A stretch of 64,000 bases of DNA from contig LNKV01000006.1 in the NCBI GenBank assembly GCA_001465935.1, positions 248,001 through 312,000 on the forward strand, in the 5' to 3' direction. Below are positions 10,582 through 20,865 of this stretch, in pieces (positions within the stretch are counted from its first letter, which is position 1; each line of letters begins with the position of its first letter). The notes beneath the pieces were generated by a model. That model did not search any database and was not told the origin of the DNA. It saw only the letters and a program-made list of their open reading frames with translations. The stretch comes from Clarireedia homoeocarpa. Lineage: Eukaryota > Ascomycota > Leotiomycetes > Helotiales > Rutstroemiaceae. A program made the translations under genes and the position numbers.

Positions 10582-11617
10582 ATGAAGCTCACCAATGCCA
10601 TTGCACTAGCCATTCTCGCCGCCACTGCAGCTGCCGTCGCCATCCCCGAGCCATGGTGCGGACGTCCCGGTCAACCCTGCAAGCGCGACGCTCTCCCGGA
10701 GCCATGGTGCGGCCGTCCCGGCCAGCCCTGCAAACGTGACGCCCTCCCAGAAGCGTGGTGCGGTCGTCCTGGCCAACCTTGCAAGCGATCTGCTCTTGCG
10801 GAGCCAGATGCGGAGGCATGGTGCGGTCGTCCTGGTCAGCCTTGCCGCAAGGTGAGGCGTGCTGCTGAGGCGCTCGCTAAGGCCATGGCTGAGCCTGTTG
10901 CTGATGTAGAGGCTGATGTTGATGAGGCTGTTGTCAAGAGATGCAACATGATCGGCGGTCCATGCTATGAGGCTAAGAGACTCGCGAGAGACTTGGCTGG
11001 TGTTACTGCATCCGTCAGGAGAGATGCCGATGCGTTCTATGAAGACCTTGGAATCGAGTCTCGTGAGGGTAAGACTAATCCTTTCTTTTTCTTTCGACCG
11101 TTCCCTTCCATCTTACGTTTCTTTAGTATGATTGCATAGCTGACATATCATCCTAGTCTCCGACAAGATCACCCGCGACGCTGAGGCATGGTGCGGCCGC
11201 CCCGGCCAACCCTGCAAGCGCGACGCCGCCCCTGAAGCCGAACCATGGTGCGGCCGCCCCGGCCAACCCTGCAAGCGCGACGCCGCTCCTGAAGCCGAAC
11301 CATGGTGCGGACGCCCCGGTCAGCCCTGCAAAGAGAAGCGCGAAGCCGACCCCGAAGCCGAGGCCTGGTGTGGTCGTCCCGGACAGCCTTGCCGCAAAGT
11401 AAGACGTGCTGCGGAAGCGATGGCAGAAGCGCTCGCCGAGCCCACTGCTGAAGCTTGGTGCGGTCGTCCCGGTCAACCTTGCAAGAGAGAAGCTCTTGCG
11501 GAAGCGGAGGCTAATGCGGAGGCGTGGTGTGGTCGTCCTGGACAGCCTTGTCGTAAGGCTAAGAGAGATGCGTTTGCGTTGGCCTATGCGGCTGATGTTG
11601 CGCTTCAGCAACTCTAG
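10582..11617 (+). CDS. Alpha-factor-type mating pheromone precursor with 10 peptide repeats
   Basis: Two exons (10582-11068 and 11157-11617) encode 315 aa. A signal peptide (MKLTNAIALAILAATAAAVA) is followed by ten exact copies of the nonapeptide WCGRPGQPC: four in exon 1, six in exon 2. Copies are preceded by spacers ending in EA, EP or PEA, suited to STE13-type dipeptidyl trimming. Most are followed by KR, a Kex2 site. Four copies differ: 4 and 8 are followed by RKVRR, 7 by KEKR and 10 by RKAKR. Between copies 4 and 5 lies a different Cys-flanked peptide, KR-CNMIGGPC-YEAKR. Two cysteines and a central G-Q/P turn are the hallmark of ascomycete alpha pheromones, the ligand of the Ste2-type GPCR on cells of opposite mating type. 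The gene symbol is left open (ppg1 or its equivalent). Confidence 0.95.
10654..11575 (+). repeat. Coding repeats of the WCGRPGQPC pheromone unit (10 copies)
   Basis: The 27-bp core encoding WCGRPGQPC recurs ten times between 10654 and about 11560, spaced by 15-70 bp of Ala/Glu/Pro-rich linker DNA. Core peptides are identical while codons vary between copies (for example CGTCCCGGT, CGCCCCGGC and CGTCCTGGA). This shows the units are held by selection on the protein and are not recent perfect duplications. Copies 5-7 are nearly identical at DNA level and look the most recent. Confidence 0.9.
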
Positions 11618-12807
11618 ATTCGTTGTTGTTGATAAGATGGCGCCGGGAATGGACAGAGCGATTTCGTTGATGGATGGATAACGATACGCTTTCCCCTCAG
11701 CCATATTACACACTACGCCCGAAACGACAAAACGTACCGAAAAGCTCTTCCCTTCTCCTTGCACATATATTTATATATACATTTGGACTTCGATTCACTT
11801 CACTTCAGTCGAGTGGATGTACATACGACAAAAGCCCCGCACATACCGACCACATTCTCGACATTATCTTCAATTCACAGCATAAAATTACTGTTACGAA
11901 CATAATTTTCACAGGCCATTGTTTTCCAAATTACGATGTGGCTCAAATACCATTACTTCGATTCTACTTGCAGCCGGATAAACATTATTATTCCCTGTAC
12001 ATAAAGCCGTTACCACATTTGGATATACCAACAACGACAGGGGATGTTTCTATACCTTGTTGTTTTCTTTTCTACTTCTCTTCTTGTATATAATCTGTAT
12101 CTCAGTTCCTGATTCCCTCTTACTCTCCGGATGACAAGGTGACAGAATGATATTTTTATTTTACAATCTTGGACTCTTTCTTGATACCTCTGCGAGAGGA
12201 AGGAAGGAAGAGGACTGGGCGATAGGTTTTGGATGAGAGTTTTGGCATGTTTTATATATTGTGCAATATTTTAAGGTGTACAATCAATAATGCCATTCTA
12301 CTTCCTGAATTCTGAGGGTCTTCTGTATAACGTGATACGACAAAGAGTATGTGACTGTTAAAACTAGGAAGACTAGAACTTCATACTATTCTTGAAGCCC
12401 CTTTTTATATACTTAGTCATGCAAAAACCGACCGGGGGGGAACGGCTTGTGGCATCAAGAGGGTTTCATACTGTGACACCCTCCACTGTACCGGTAAGTT
12501 GTGTGACCGTTCGTATAAACCTAGGAACTAAGTGGCAAGGCTTAGAAAAATAAAACCTCTGTTTATTGGGAGAGACGGGTAGAGCTAGGATGCCCTTGCT
12601 AGTGTGTCAATCCTACAGTTATTATTCCTGATAAACCTCGCCGCTTTGCCATACGTCTTATAATAAGTTTTACGTTTCGCTATATTCTTCGTAGAAAAGA
12701 AATGTCAACTTCGCCAGCACCACACTTCTTCGTATGCGCTCGAAAAACGTATTTAAAAGACCCTCGGCCTACGAGAATTTACTGAGTTGTTGAACCGCTC
12801 TATACAT
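11618..12807. other. Spacer between pheromone gene and CMT1-like gene
   Basis: No gene is supported in this 1.2-kb stretch. It should hold the 3' UTR of the pheromone gene and the promoter of the mannosyltransferase gene. Base composition becomes AT-rich after 12100. Frames such as 11674-12093 have no recognisable features. Confidence 0.5.
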
Positions 12808-14152
12808 ATGGTTCTGTATGTCACTCGCCGATTATGGCGTTTCTGCCGGAACTGGCTTCGTCTAGCTACTCTCCTCCTACTCATTATGGTGTCGTTCGAC
12901 TTTCTCATGATAGTTTCGCTCACTCCACCGCTAAGGCGGGTTCTTACATCCTCGACCTCACCCGATAATGTTGCCCGCAACGAACGAATATTCATTGCCA
13001 GCATGCATTGGAATAATGAGCTCATTATACGCTCTCACTGGGGTGCTGCCGTGTTAGACCTCGTGAGGTATTTCGGTGTAGAAAATGTCTATATCTCCAT
13101 CGTAGAAAGTGGTAGTTGGGACGACACCAAGGGTGCTTTAAGGGATTTAGACGCGGAGTTGGAAAAGCTTGGGGTGGAGAGAAGTATCGAATTGTTGGAG
13201 AGCACACACAGAGATGAAGTGATACGAATACCTGAGCTAAATGAGGAGGGGTGGATATTGACAAGCAGGAATAGAAAGGAAATGCGACGGATTCCATATC
13301 TTGCGAAAATACGCAACAGAGTTATGGAAAAGCTGGAGCATCTCGCAGAACGAACGGATGGTCAAGGAAAGCGATCCTTTGACAAAGTATTGTGGTTAAA
13401 CGACGTTATCTTCACGGTATCTTATCCATTTGTTTAATTTTAACCCATTAAAGCTCAAGTAACTGATTCCCCTTTGATTCGATTTTTAGACTGAAGACGT
13501 CGTGACTCTGCTTGCGACAAGAGAAGGCAATTACGCCGCTGCCTGTGCAGTCGATTTCTCAAAGCCTCCGAAATTTTATGATACCTTTGCTCTCCGCGAC
13601 ATCTCAGGCGAAAAACCTATTACTGAAACTTGGCCCTTTTTTCTGGCAGCCGCATCCCGAAATGCTATGAAGTCCAGCTCTCCCATACCTGTGAAATCCT
13701 GCTGGAATGGAATAGTTGTCTTCGAAGCAGATGCATTCTATAAGAATCCATCCTTACGCTTTCGGGGGATCCCAGATAGTCTCGCTCGTCATCATCTGGA
13801 AGGATCAGAATGCTGTCTTATCCACGCAGATAACAATTTAAGTGTGACGAGAGGCGTTTGGCTCAATCCAAATGTAAGAGTATCGTACAATGCCCAAGCT
13901 GATGAAGTCGTGAGTTCTAGAGCAGGGAGATGGCCAGGCAAAAGAGAGGTAGTACAGGGGACATGGAGTAACAGGCTGGCCCGGTGGACTCAGTTCTTAA
14001 AGAGGTATACGGAACGTCTCGTAGTAGAAAGAAGGGTGCGACTCTGGCGTAGTGAGGCGCAACAAACAGGACAGGAAGTTAACGAGGAGGGGATTTACTG
14101 CATCGTAAATGAGATGCAGGTCCTTGTAGAAAACGGTTGGGCACATGTATGA
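12808..14152 (+). CDS. CMT1/CAP59-type alpha-1,3-mannosyltransferase
   Basis: Two exons (12808-13416 and 13490-14152) encode 423 aa. The protein begins with a short cytosolic basic segment and a signal-anchor helix (about residues 15-38, LRLATLLLLIMVSFDFLMIV), as in type II Golgi glycosyltransferases. The body matches the cryptococcal mannosyltransferase 1/CAP59 family. It has RIFIASMHWNNE, VLDLVRYFGVENVYISIVESGSWD, a KVLWLNDVIFT-EDVVTLL junction across the intron, AAACAVDF and FYDTFALRD, then a later GIVVFEADAFY block. In Cryptococcus this family transfers mannose in capsule polysaccharide synthesis. In filamentous ascomycetes the target glycan is not established. ATG 12808 is the first in frame. 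The gene is convergent with the GT8-like gene. Confidence 0.9.
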
Positions 14153-14996
14153 TATAGTCATAGAGGTTAAAAGGGTGGGTCAGGTTTTGCTGTTTTCGGC
14201 CTATCGGCTTTCAGCCAAAATATGGATCAGTCATGAAAGTAGCCAATCAGATAGAGAAATAAGCCTGGCAATACGAGTTCATTGGGTATAAACCTATGAA
14301 TAGAATAATCTTCGCCGCGTTTCAATGTGTCTTCTTGGGCGTTCAGGCAGGTTGAAACTTAAAAGGTAGTGCTTGCAGCCTTGTAAAAAATTTAAAAGAT
14401 AGGGATAATTAGGCTTGATTACACTGTGATACTAGGCACTCTGCAGTGTGAAGGACTATGTATATGAGTAGGTAACACCTCCAGGCGGACTTAACACTTG
14501 CCGCAGATATACACCAAAATGCCAATATGCTATAAGCTTTGGAGGCCTGGCTTACTGTACCAACCCCATTTTCCCATCTAGCTTACATATATGCAGGTAT
14601 TCAGATCCAACAGTTGGATCTGTACCACCTGGCGACAATTACCAAGATCTATGCACAGTGAAATATGCAGTATCAGATCCAACAGTTAGATCTGTACCCC
14701 CTGGCGACAATTACCAAGATCTATGCACAGTGACATATGCAGTACAGCAGGGTTTGAATCTCGAATGACAGCTCTCGGCTCTCGGTGAATCAAGCCTTGT
14801 GCCTTAATCATATCCAATTCTTGGCCTGATCATGGTGGCTTAACAATACCTGAGCATGCTGCACGAGCTGCGTCTGATTTACCTCCCTGTAATGATCCTG
14901 AATGATCTTCTCCTCCGGCTTCAAATCTTTGCCACCTCGATCCATGCTCATCAAGTTTTCAGCCCTGGTAAAATCTCTCCTCCTCGGTATCGCTCC
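14153..14996. other. Convergent intergenic spacer with a two-copy tandem repeat
   Basis: This holds the 3' ends of the CMT1-like gene (plus) and the GT8-like gene (minus). It contains the 72-bp direct repeat listed separately. Frames from 14856 to 15192 are antisense shadows of the GT8-like gene. No additional gene is seen. Confidence 0.5.
14590..14744. repeat. Two tandem 72-bp units, each starting with a 21-bp palindrome
   Basis: Units start at 14602 and 14674 and share about 95 percent identity by eye. Each opens with a palindrome (CAGATCCAAC-A-GTTGGATCTG, perfect in unit 1, one change in unit 2), followed by a shared TGGCGACAATTACCAAGATC block and ATATGCAG. A further ATATGCAG precedes unit 1 at about 14590. 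Confidence 0.85.
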
Positions 14997-16007
14997 TCAC
15001 TTCTGTTGGAAAGCCTCCATCTCACTCTTCACTTTCTCCCATTTCTCTCTTAGTTCTTCCGGCCCTGTACGGTCCCATTTCTCGTGCAAGCTCTTTACCC
15101 CGTCCTCAAAATCCCTCCAGCTAGGCCACGTAGCGCTCCACTGCCACCCTAACTCGTACCACGGCATTGGCCCATTCCTTCTGAATGCATAATTCAACAA
15201 GCTCTGCTCCATTGTATGCGGATTGAACCTCCTCCAATTTTCCATTATGCTCGTCAAATAGTCAAACATCTCTCTACTCGGTGCCGCTAACCAAAATCCA
15301 GCTGAAAAGCTTTCCGTCGGAGGCGGGGGGGATGGGTGATCTCGTTCCCCAGAGAAGGCATTGTCGCTGCGTGCGGCGAAGCAGTAATTGCTAGGTAGCG
15401 GCTTCTCGTCGCTTTTTACTTCTGAGGTCCTATGTAGTAGTGTAGTCATAGGTGTTTGGACCATCAATTCGTCAAAAATCCCATCAATCGGCTCCAAAAT
15501 CATTGTATCGGCGTCGATGAATAAAACCCGTTCGTACTCCACCATCTCAAAAATGCGCAATTTTGTGAATTGATCTTTCCATCGCGTCACCCCCGTCGAT
15601 ATCCAGAAGGGCAGGGGCACATCAGCTACAACGCGCACAATCGCGCCGTCGAGCTCTAAACGTCTGATTCTTGAATTATCAACGCTTTGGGTGCAGATCA
15701 CAAGGAACGGAATATCAGCTCTCTTAGACCGCGTTTTGGGATCATGTAAGAGCTGGTACGTCAATGTTCTAGCTGCTTGGAAATAGAAATCGTCTTCGAT
15801 GGGCCCGGAGGGGTCTTCCCCGCCAGAAAGGAATGTAGCGATCGCGACCTTTGAAGAGGAGTCGGTTTTTCTGAGAGGCGCATAGTTAGGGATCTGGGTA
15901 TAGTGGGGCTTTGAGAAGAAGTAAAGGTAGGTGAACGTAAGGATAACGACGATTAAGAATATGCGGAGGAGGCGGCGTCCAGGAGGGGTCATTCCGCATA
16001 TAGCCAT
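14997..16007 (-). CDS. GT8-like (glycogenin-type) glycosyltransferase, type II membrane protein
   Basis: A single exon of 336 aa. A signal-anchor helix lies at about residues 13-32 (LLRIFLIVVILTFTYLYFF). The catalytic domain has FTKLRIFEMVEYERVLFIDADTMIL, whose DAD is the metal/nucleotide-sugar-binding DxD motif of GT-A enzymes, and later SFSAGFWLAAPSREMFDYL and NPHTMEQSLLNYAF, which follow the GT8 order. Fungal homologues near GNT1/glycogenin are Golgi enzymes that cap N- or O-glycans. The exact sugar and acceptor cannot be told from sequence. The start ATG (16007) places the membrane anchor at the N-terminus; M6 is an alternative. The gene is tail-to-tail with the CMT1-like gene, so two glycan enzymes adjoin. 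Confidence 0.88.
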   Translation of the reverse strand: MAICGMTPPGRRLLRIFLIVVILTFTYLYFFSKPHYTQIPNYAPLRKTDSSSKVAIATFLSGGEDPSGPIEDDFYFQAARTLTYQLLHDPKTRSKRADIPFLVICTQSVDNSRIRRLELDGAIVRVVADVPLPFWISTGVTRWKDQFTKLRIFEMVEYERVLFIDADTMILEPIDGIFDELMVQTPMTTLLHRTSEVKSDEKPLPSNYCFAARSDNAFSGERDHPSPPPPTESFSAGFWLAAPSREMFDYLTSIMENWRRFNPHTMEQSLLNYAFRRNGPMPWYELGWQWSATWPSWRDFEDGVKSLHEKWDRTGPEELREKWEKVKSEMEAFQQK

Positions 16008-17825
16008 AACTCAGATATGCGGAAATTCTGGCGGATGTTGTTGGCACGTTGCTCCAATACAGATCACTCCGGTTATACTACGTTCGAATGGTAGGGGTAA
16101 ATTTTAATTCCAAACACCAGGCTAATTATAGAGATTTAAAAATGTTACACCGTTTAGATTACGATACCGAGGAAAAGAGCGAGATTCAATGATTGGGAGA
16201 ACGATACCATATACATATTGTAAACTAAAGACACCTCCCATATACCTACATGACCTCCCATATGCATATGACGTTCCTATATGAATATGGTAAACGAAGG
16301 CATATACGAGGTTCCAAATCCACAAGCTGACGTGAGCCGTAATCACCAAGCATGGGACTATCGCACGATGTTTCGGGCGCAAAATGCATTGCAATAGCCC
16401 CCAAAAGGAATATGCGAGTTGTCGATCACGCCAAGATGCGGTTATCGGCTTGGCTTGCCGCTATATCTCTTGGTTGAAGCTTAACTAGCTATGGACCATT
16501 ACTCCACTGACCCCTGCCAAGCCGAAGCTGGCAGTCAAACACGCCTCCCAAACTTATGGGATCTCTAATATGAACAGCGTAAAGGAAATGGCGTAAGCCT
16601 GAGCGAGATGCTGTAGATCTGAAGAAATAAGAAATGTAACTACATCTAGGACTAGAACCAATACTGCAGCAAAGAGCCAATACATGGCAACACTTGAATA
16701 GTCTATGAATAGGTGGGTCCTTTTACTACTCTACAACCGTTAGAATCGTGGAATTAAGAATAAGGTTACTTTATTCTTTACGCTTATAATTAAGTCGTTT
16801 CTAGGATTACTGTATTTCAACCTCCAAAACAAACTGTTACTCTGTGATTCGACTTGCATCATGCAAGTATTTCTACCGTAAGTAGCGAACTGTAACACTC
16901 CATGAGGCTATGAGATAGTAGGTGCAATAAATAAGAGGACGATCAGTATGCTGATGCCACTTTTAGATAATACAACAGTGTCAACGTAAGTTATTCTGCT
17001 AGATAGCATTAACTAACCAATAAAGAGCTATAACTTTCCCCAGATGGTAGAGAATATTTCATAAAACTTTCGCACCGCAGCTCCGAATTAGGTCACTTAC
17101 TAGGTTTAGTCATGATAGTTGATGTGGCTTGATCATTTCCCCGTCTTATATATTGGTGACACCGCAAGTAGTTAAAACTCAAGAGGAGAGGTCTCCCTCC
17201 TTTGTGCCGTACATATGTACTGCTTACCTAATTGTTTGATCCATATGCCTATGAATAATGCTGGAATCATCCAAATGAAACATGCTGTAGTTATGCTTTT
17301 CCGTGGTGATGCTGTCGTGTATTATTGGTTAGATAATCCCAGCAAGAATAATTAACCCAGATACTAGGGATAAAGTCGAGAATACAAGTATTTTCAAGTC
17401 TAGTATCATTATCCTTTACTATATTGTATACGTCGTAACGGAGGCATGATGCTTGATAGAACGATCAGTAGGATGAAATCTTACGATGTGATTCAAGTCC
17501 TTCCAAAATCCGTCAATCTGTTGCCTTGTACGAGATAGTTTGCGAGACGGGAGATTGATTAAGAGAATGATCAGTTATGTGACGTAGATTTCCAAGCGGC
17601 CTCTGTGTTGTAAGTGCTTTGGAAGCAAGGGATCAATATCCTCTACAGAAAGAGTGGATATGCTAATGCTCTTGACAGCCAGTTTTTGAATATAAAAGAC
17701 ATGTTCTTTCCTCCCAAATCATATCATCAACGAACACAATCACAACATCTTCAATCAAAACTTGAATCTTCCAATACTTCAATCTGCCAATACTTCAATA
17801 CTCCAAGACTATCAAATCATTCATC
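16008..17825. other. AT-rich, gene-poor stretch before the secreted-protein pair
   Basis: No gene is supported in 1.8 kb. CATATG/CCATATACCTACATG-type short repeats occur at 16225-16290. The distal 350 bp (about 17450-17825) are partly duplicated before the second secreted-protein gene, so they are likely its promoter. Gene-poor AT-rich blocks are a common setting for fast-evolving secreted proteins in plant-associated fungi. Confidence 0.5.
17691..17698 (+). promoter_or_regulatory. TATA box of first small secreted protein gene
   Basis: TATAAAAG lies 135 bp upstream of the ATG within a block (CAGCCAGTTTTTGAATATAAAAG) that is conserved before the downstream paralogue (TATAAAAG at 19867-19874). 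Confidence 0.6.
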
Positions 17826-18176
17826 ATGCAGACCTCATTCATCATCGCTACTACTCTCGCCATCTTCGGCGCCGCCATTGCAGGCCCAGCTCCAAGCCCA
17901 ATGGGCATCGAAGTCATCCGTCAAGAAAACGGAGTGACCATGGTCCGCGAAGTTGTAAGTTTCAGTGACACAGATCAACTTCGATATTGGTGGCTGACCC
18001 GATCCCAGGCTCGTTCATTGACTGAGCGATCATGCACCGGCTGCGTCCACGTCGGTGGCCAGTGCACAATCGGAGAGGGGAACTGCTACGCTTCTGAGCA
18101 TGCTTATTGCACAGACTGTGGCAACGGACGTGTCATCTGTGTTGATACCGCCGGTGGATCTTGTGCTGCCCCCTAA
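17826..18176 (+). CDS. Small secreted cysteine-rich protein (copy A)
   Basis: Two exons (17826-17954 and 18009-18176) encode 98 aa. A signal peptide (MQTSFIIATTLAIFGAAIA) is followed by GPAPSPMGIEVI and a C-terminal domain with eight cysteines (CTGCVHVGGQC, GNC, YCTDC, IC and SC). The 54-bp intron is in frame and stop-free, so an unspliced message would encode 116 aa. I prefer the spliced form because the junction REV|ARSLTE aligns with copy B, whose intron (52 bp) would break the frame. No known domain is recognised. Size, signal peptide and cysteine content fit an apoplastic effector-like or antimicrobial-like protein; this is inference. It is a tandem paralogue of 20026-20377. Confidence 0.85.
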   Translation: MQTSFIIATTLAIFGAAIAGPAPSPMGIEVIRQENGVTMVREVVSFSDTDQLRYWWLTRSQARSLTERSCTGCVHVGGQCTIGEGNCYASEHAYCTDCGNGRVICVDTAGGSCAAP

Positions 18177-20025
18177 GCTTGCAAAAGCATCAGCGGGGCC
18201 AGGAGCCCGGCTCGGAATTAACTTTCTTGGGGGAGGATTGGTGTTGAAGTCACGATCATTTTCTGTATCTTAAGGCCTTAGATTACAATTGTCAGTCGTT
18301 ACCGCAAATTTACGCTTTTTCTTTCACATTTCCATGTAGAACGCTCAAGTTTAGTTGACCCTTTTAACTTCAAATGAGTGACTCTGCTGTAGTGAAATTG
18401 CTGAAGCCTCAAATAATCTTCGAGAAGTAACTGTGGAGCCTGTTAAAATAGGAGATGTACGAATGTTTCGAAACTTTCGATGATGATCTTCTCGGTTTTG
18501 TACGTGATTTCTGGATATAAAAACTCTGGGGTACATTATTTTCGAAAAGACGCGTAAATTGGAAGGGCTTCTAAGTAGTGTTGAAACCTACAGGGTTAAT
18601 ATGGCTTGAAGGAAGCGGCGTAGACTTGAATGAAATGATATAAACCAGGACAAGTATCATGGCAAGCCTTTAGGCACTATATTCGTAAGCATTTTCTATT
18701 ATCACTATATCTGAATCTCTAAAAGGTCACACAATGGGAGCAGCAGCTTTAATAAAGGTTCAGAGAGAGTGTAGACATCCGATGCAAGTTAATTTCGCTT
18801 CTAGCACGCTGCTATCAGCAGTAGTAACTTACTTATGTTGTATTGGGAGTGTAAACCTAAGATTTGGGGTTGAAATGTTATCCATATATGCTCATTTTCT
18901 TTACTCAGATAAGTATAGTCAATTATATCCCTTTGAATATTCAGTTCTTTACCTTCTCAAAATTAAGAGTGAATAGACTTTTTGGAAGAGATTTCCTAAG
19001 TACCAAAACGAGTGTTAGATGTTAACCACACTTATATTGTGTAGAAGTAAATATTGCAATAAAGATTTCTGTATTGATGGAGTTAATTAGATGGGTTTAA
19101 AGAAGATGTATACTACTACTAGCCATATATCCCACGAACTCAGCACAATTTCACACCTAATATACTTTTGAACTAACTATAGGGATTTGGAAAGGGTCGA
19201 AACTAGCTACAATGATGGAATTCCTTTTGCCCAGATTGCGGCGCAATACCTTGTACAAAGAGAAGTCAAAAAATTGTTACGTTGAAATTGCTGTTCGAGC
19301 ATTATGAGACATGGAAGGTATTACCTGTTCTTAAAGTTCAACTTAGTGAATCTTATGCCCTCCCTGATGAATCACGATGTAGCACTTCGGGCTGGGGATA
19401 TTATTCTACCACTTTGCTATTCTCATAGAGTCATAGGTAGTACCCAGGAGAGGTGGTACTTCGAGACCGAAAATATTAGAGATATATGGTGAAGAGTCCA
19501 TGGAGAAGTATATTTACATCGATATCTTCCTGTAGTACTGATAAAACCTTAGTTACAAAAGAGTAACGAGGTAGACTGTAATGGTAGTAATGCAAGTACT
19601 TCCGAGTAGGGACTCGTTGTCTTTCGCGACATGGACACAAATTTGCGACTTGCAAGTAACTCCAGAGACCAGCAGTTGTTTTCTTCCACGAGATGGTATG
19701 CAAGATAGTATCCGAAATTTTGGGTTTCATGATTCAGAGAATGATTAGTAGGGTAGCGGAGCTTTACAAGATCCTAAACTCTGCGATGTAAGTTTTTTGA
19801 GCAGCGAATCATCATCATCTGCAGAAAGAGAGCATTCGCTGAATCTATTCACAGCCAGTCTTTGAATATAAAAGGCACGCTCTTTTCTGCTAACTTTTGA
19901 GGAATTACAATCAACAACAAACACAATAACCGCGTCTGCAATTAATACACATCTACAATCAAAACAACATCAAGACGATCATCGGCACTTCTTGTCAAAC
20001 ATTCAACACTATCAGATCATTCATC
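18177..20025. other. AT-rich spacer between the two secreted-protein paralogues
   Basis: No gene is seen in about 1.85 kb. Frames up to 84 codons show no features. The last 290 bp repeat, at lower identity, the region upstream of copy A (AGAATGAT(C/T)AGT, GCAGAAAGAG, CAGCCAGT.TTTGAATATAAAAG), which shows the duplication included the promoter. Confidence 0.5.
19867..19874 (+). promoter_or_regulatory. TATA box of second small secreted protein gene
   Basis: TATAAAAG lies 159 bp upstream of the copy B start codon in a block shared with copy A. Confidence 0.6.
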
Positions 20026-20377
20026 ATGCAGATCACCTTCATCATCGCTGCTTTGGCCTTCTTCGGCATCGTCATGGCAGGCCCTGCTCCAAGCGTAATG
20101 GGTGTCGAAGTTATCGAGGAGAACGGACAGACAATTGTTCGTGAAGTTGTAAGTTTCAGCGATCGGCTCACTCCAGTCAATGTAGCCAATCTAATTCCAG
20201 GTTCATTATGGATTGAGCGAGCGATCAGTAGTGTGCACCAACTGCGTCCACGTCTGCAGTAAGTGTACAATTGGAATGGGCAATTGCTACTCTTCTGAGC
20301 ATGCTTCTTGCACACGCTGTGGCAAGGGGAAGTTCATCTGCATTGATAGAGAGGCAGGCTCTTGCGATGACTACTGA
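20026..20377 (+). CDS. Small secreted cysteine-rich protein (copy B, paralogue of A)
   Basis: Two exons (20026-20148 and 20201-20377) encode 99 aa. A signal peptide (MQITFIIAALAFFGIVMA) precedes GPAPSVMGVEVI. The cysteine domain reads VCTNCVHVCSKC, TIGMGNCYSSEHASCTRC, IC and SC: nine cysteines against eight in copy A. The extra one falls in the VHVCSKC stretch, where A has VHVGGQC. The gene structure is the same as A, with the intron after the codons for VREV. Without splicing the frame stops early, so the intron is required here. Divergence from A is strong in the C-terminal half while the signal peptide and pro-region are conserved. Function is unknown. Confidence 0.85.
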
Positions 20378-20525
20378 GCTCCCAGTAACGCTAGTGTGAT
20401 GAATAACCCGGTTTGGAGTTTACTTCCTGGGTCAACTTAGGGGCCAGAGAGCACTTGGCTTGAAGGAATTGGGTCACAAACGATAATTGCACTTATATTT
20501 GAAGCTTTTGAGAGCCTATAAGCGA

Positions 20526-20865
20526 TATATCCTCAACTACCACCACTTCCAAATTTTACAAAGGCATTGCTCCCCTCGAAGACCAGTCAGTCGTCTTCCT
20601 CAGCCACATCGTCATATCCAACTCCTCCCGCGCAGCCGAAACACAAGCGATCTGGAGTATCGCCTATTTCGACGACAAAGTCACCATGCCGTCACTAGAA
20701 CAAGCCCAGAAAGACATCACGTAAATGAATGCGTTTTCGAAACGCCGATATTTAGCGCATGGTCAGAGGGGTGATTGCTTTTTCTTCGAGCTGTTGTGTT
20801 ATACGGATGCTTTGATGGATGATGTGGGGTTGAGGTCGCATAGGAGGAAAGGATGGAGGGTGGAA
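20526..20865 (+). pseudogene. Flavin-containing monooxygenase C-terminal fragment
   Basis: One frame reads KFYKGIAPLEDQSVVFLSH, AAETQAIWSIAYFDDKVTMP, a TAA stop (20722-20724), then MNAFSKRRYLAHGQRGD and FFFELLCYTDALMDDVGLRSHRR. This matches the C-terminal third of fungal class B flavin monooxygenases (dimethylaniline monooxygenase-like). The stop interrupts a conserved position where Trp/Tyr is usual. The FAD- and NADPH-binding Rossmann motifs (GxGxxG) are not found upstream. It is therefore a truncated, inactivated relic, and another sign of turnover in the 16-21 kb block. Confidence 0.7.

Noticed and set aside
13025..13316. Minus-strand frames over the mannosyltransferase gene
   Set aside because: Antisense shadows of a well-supported gene.
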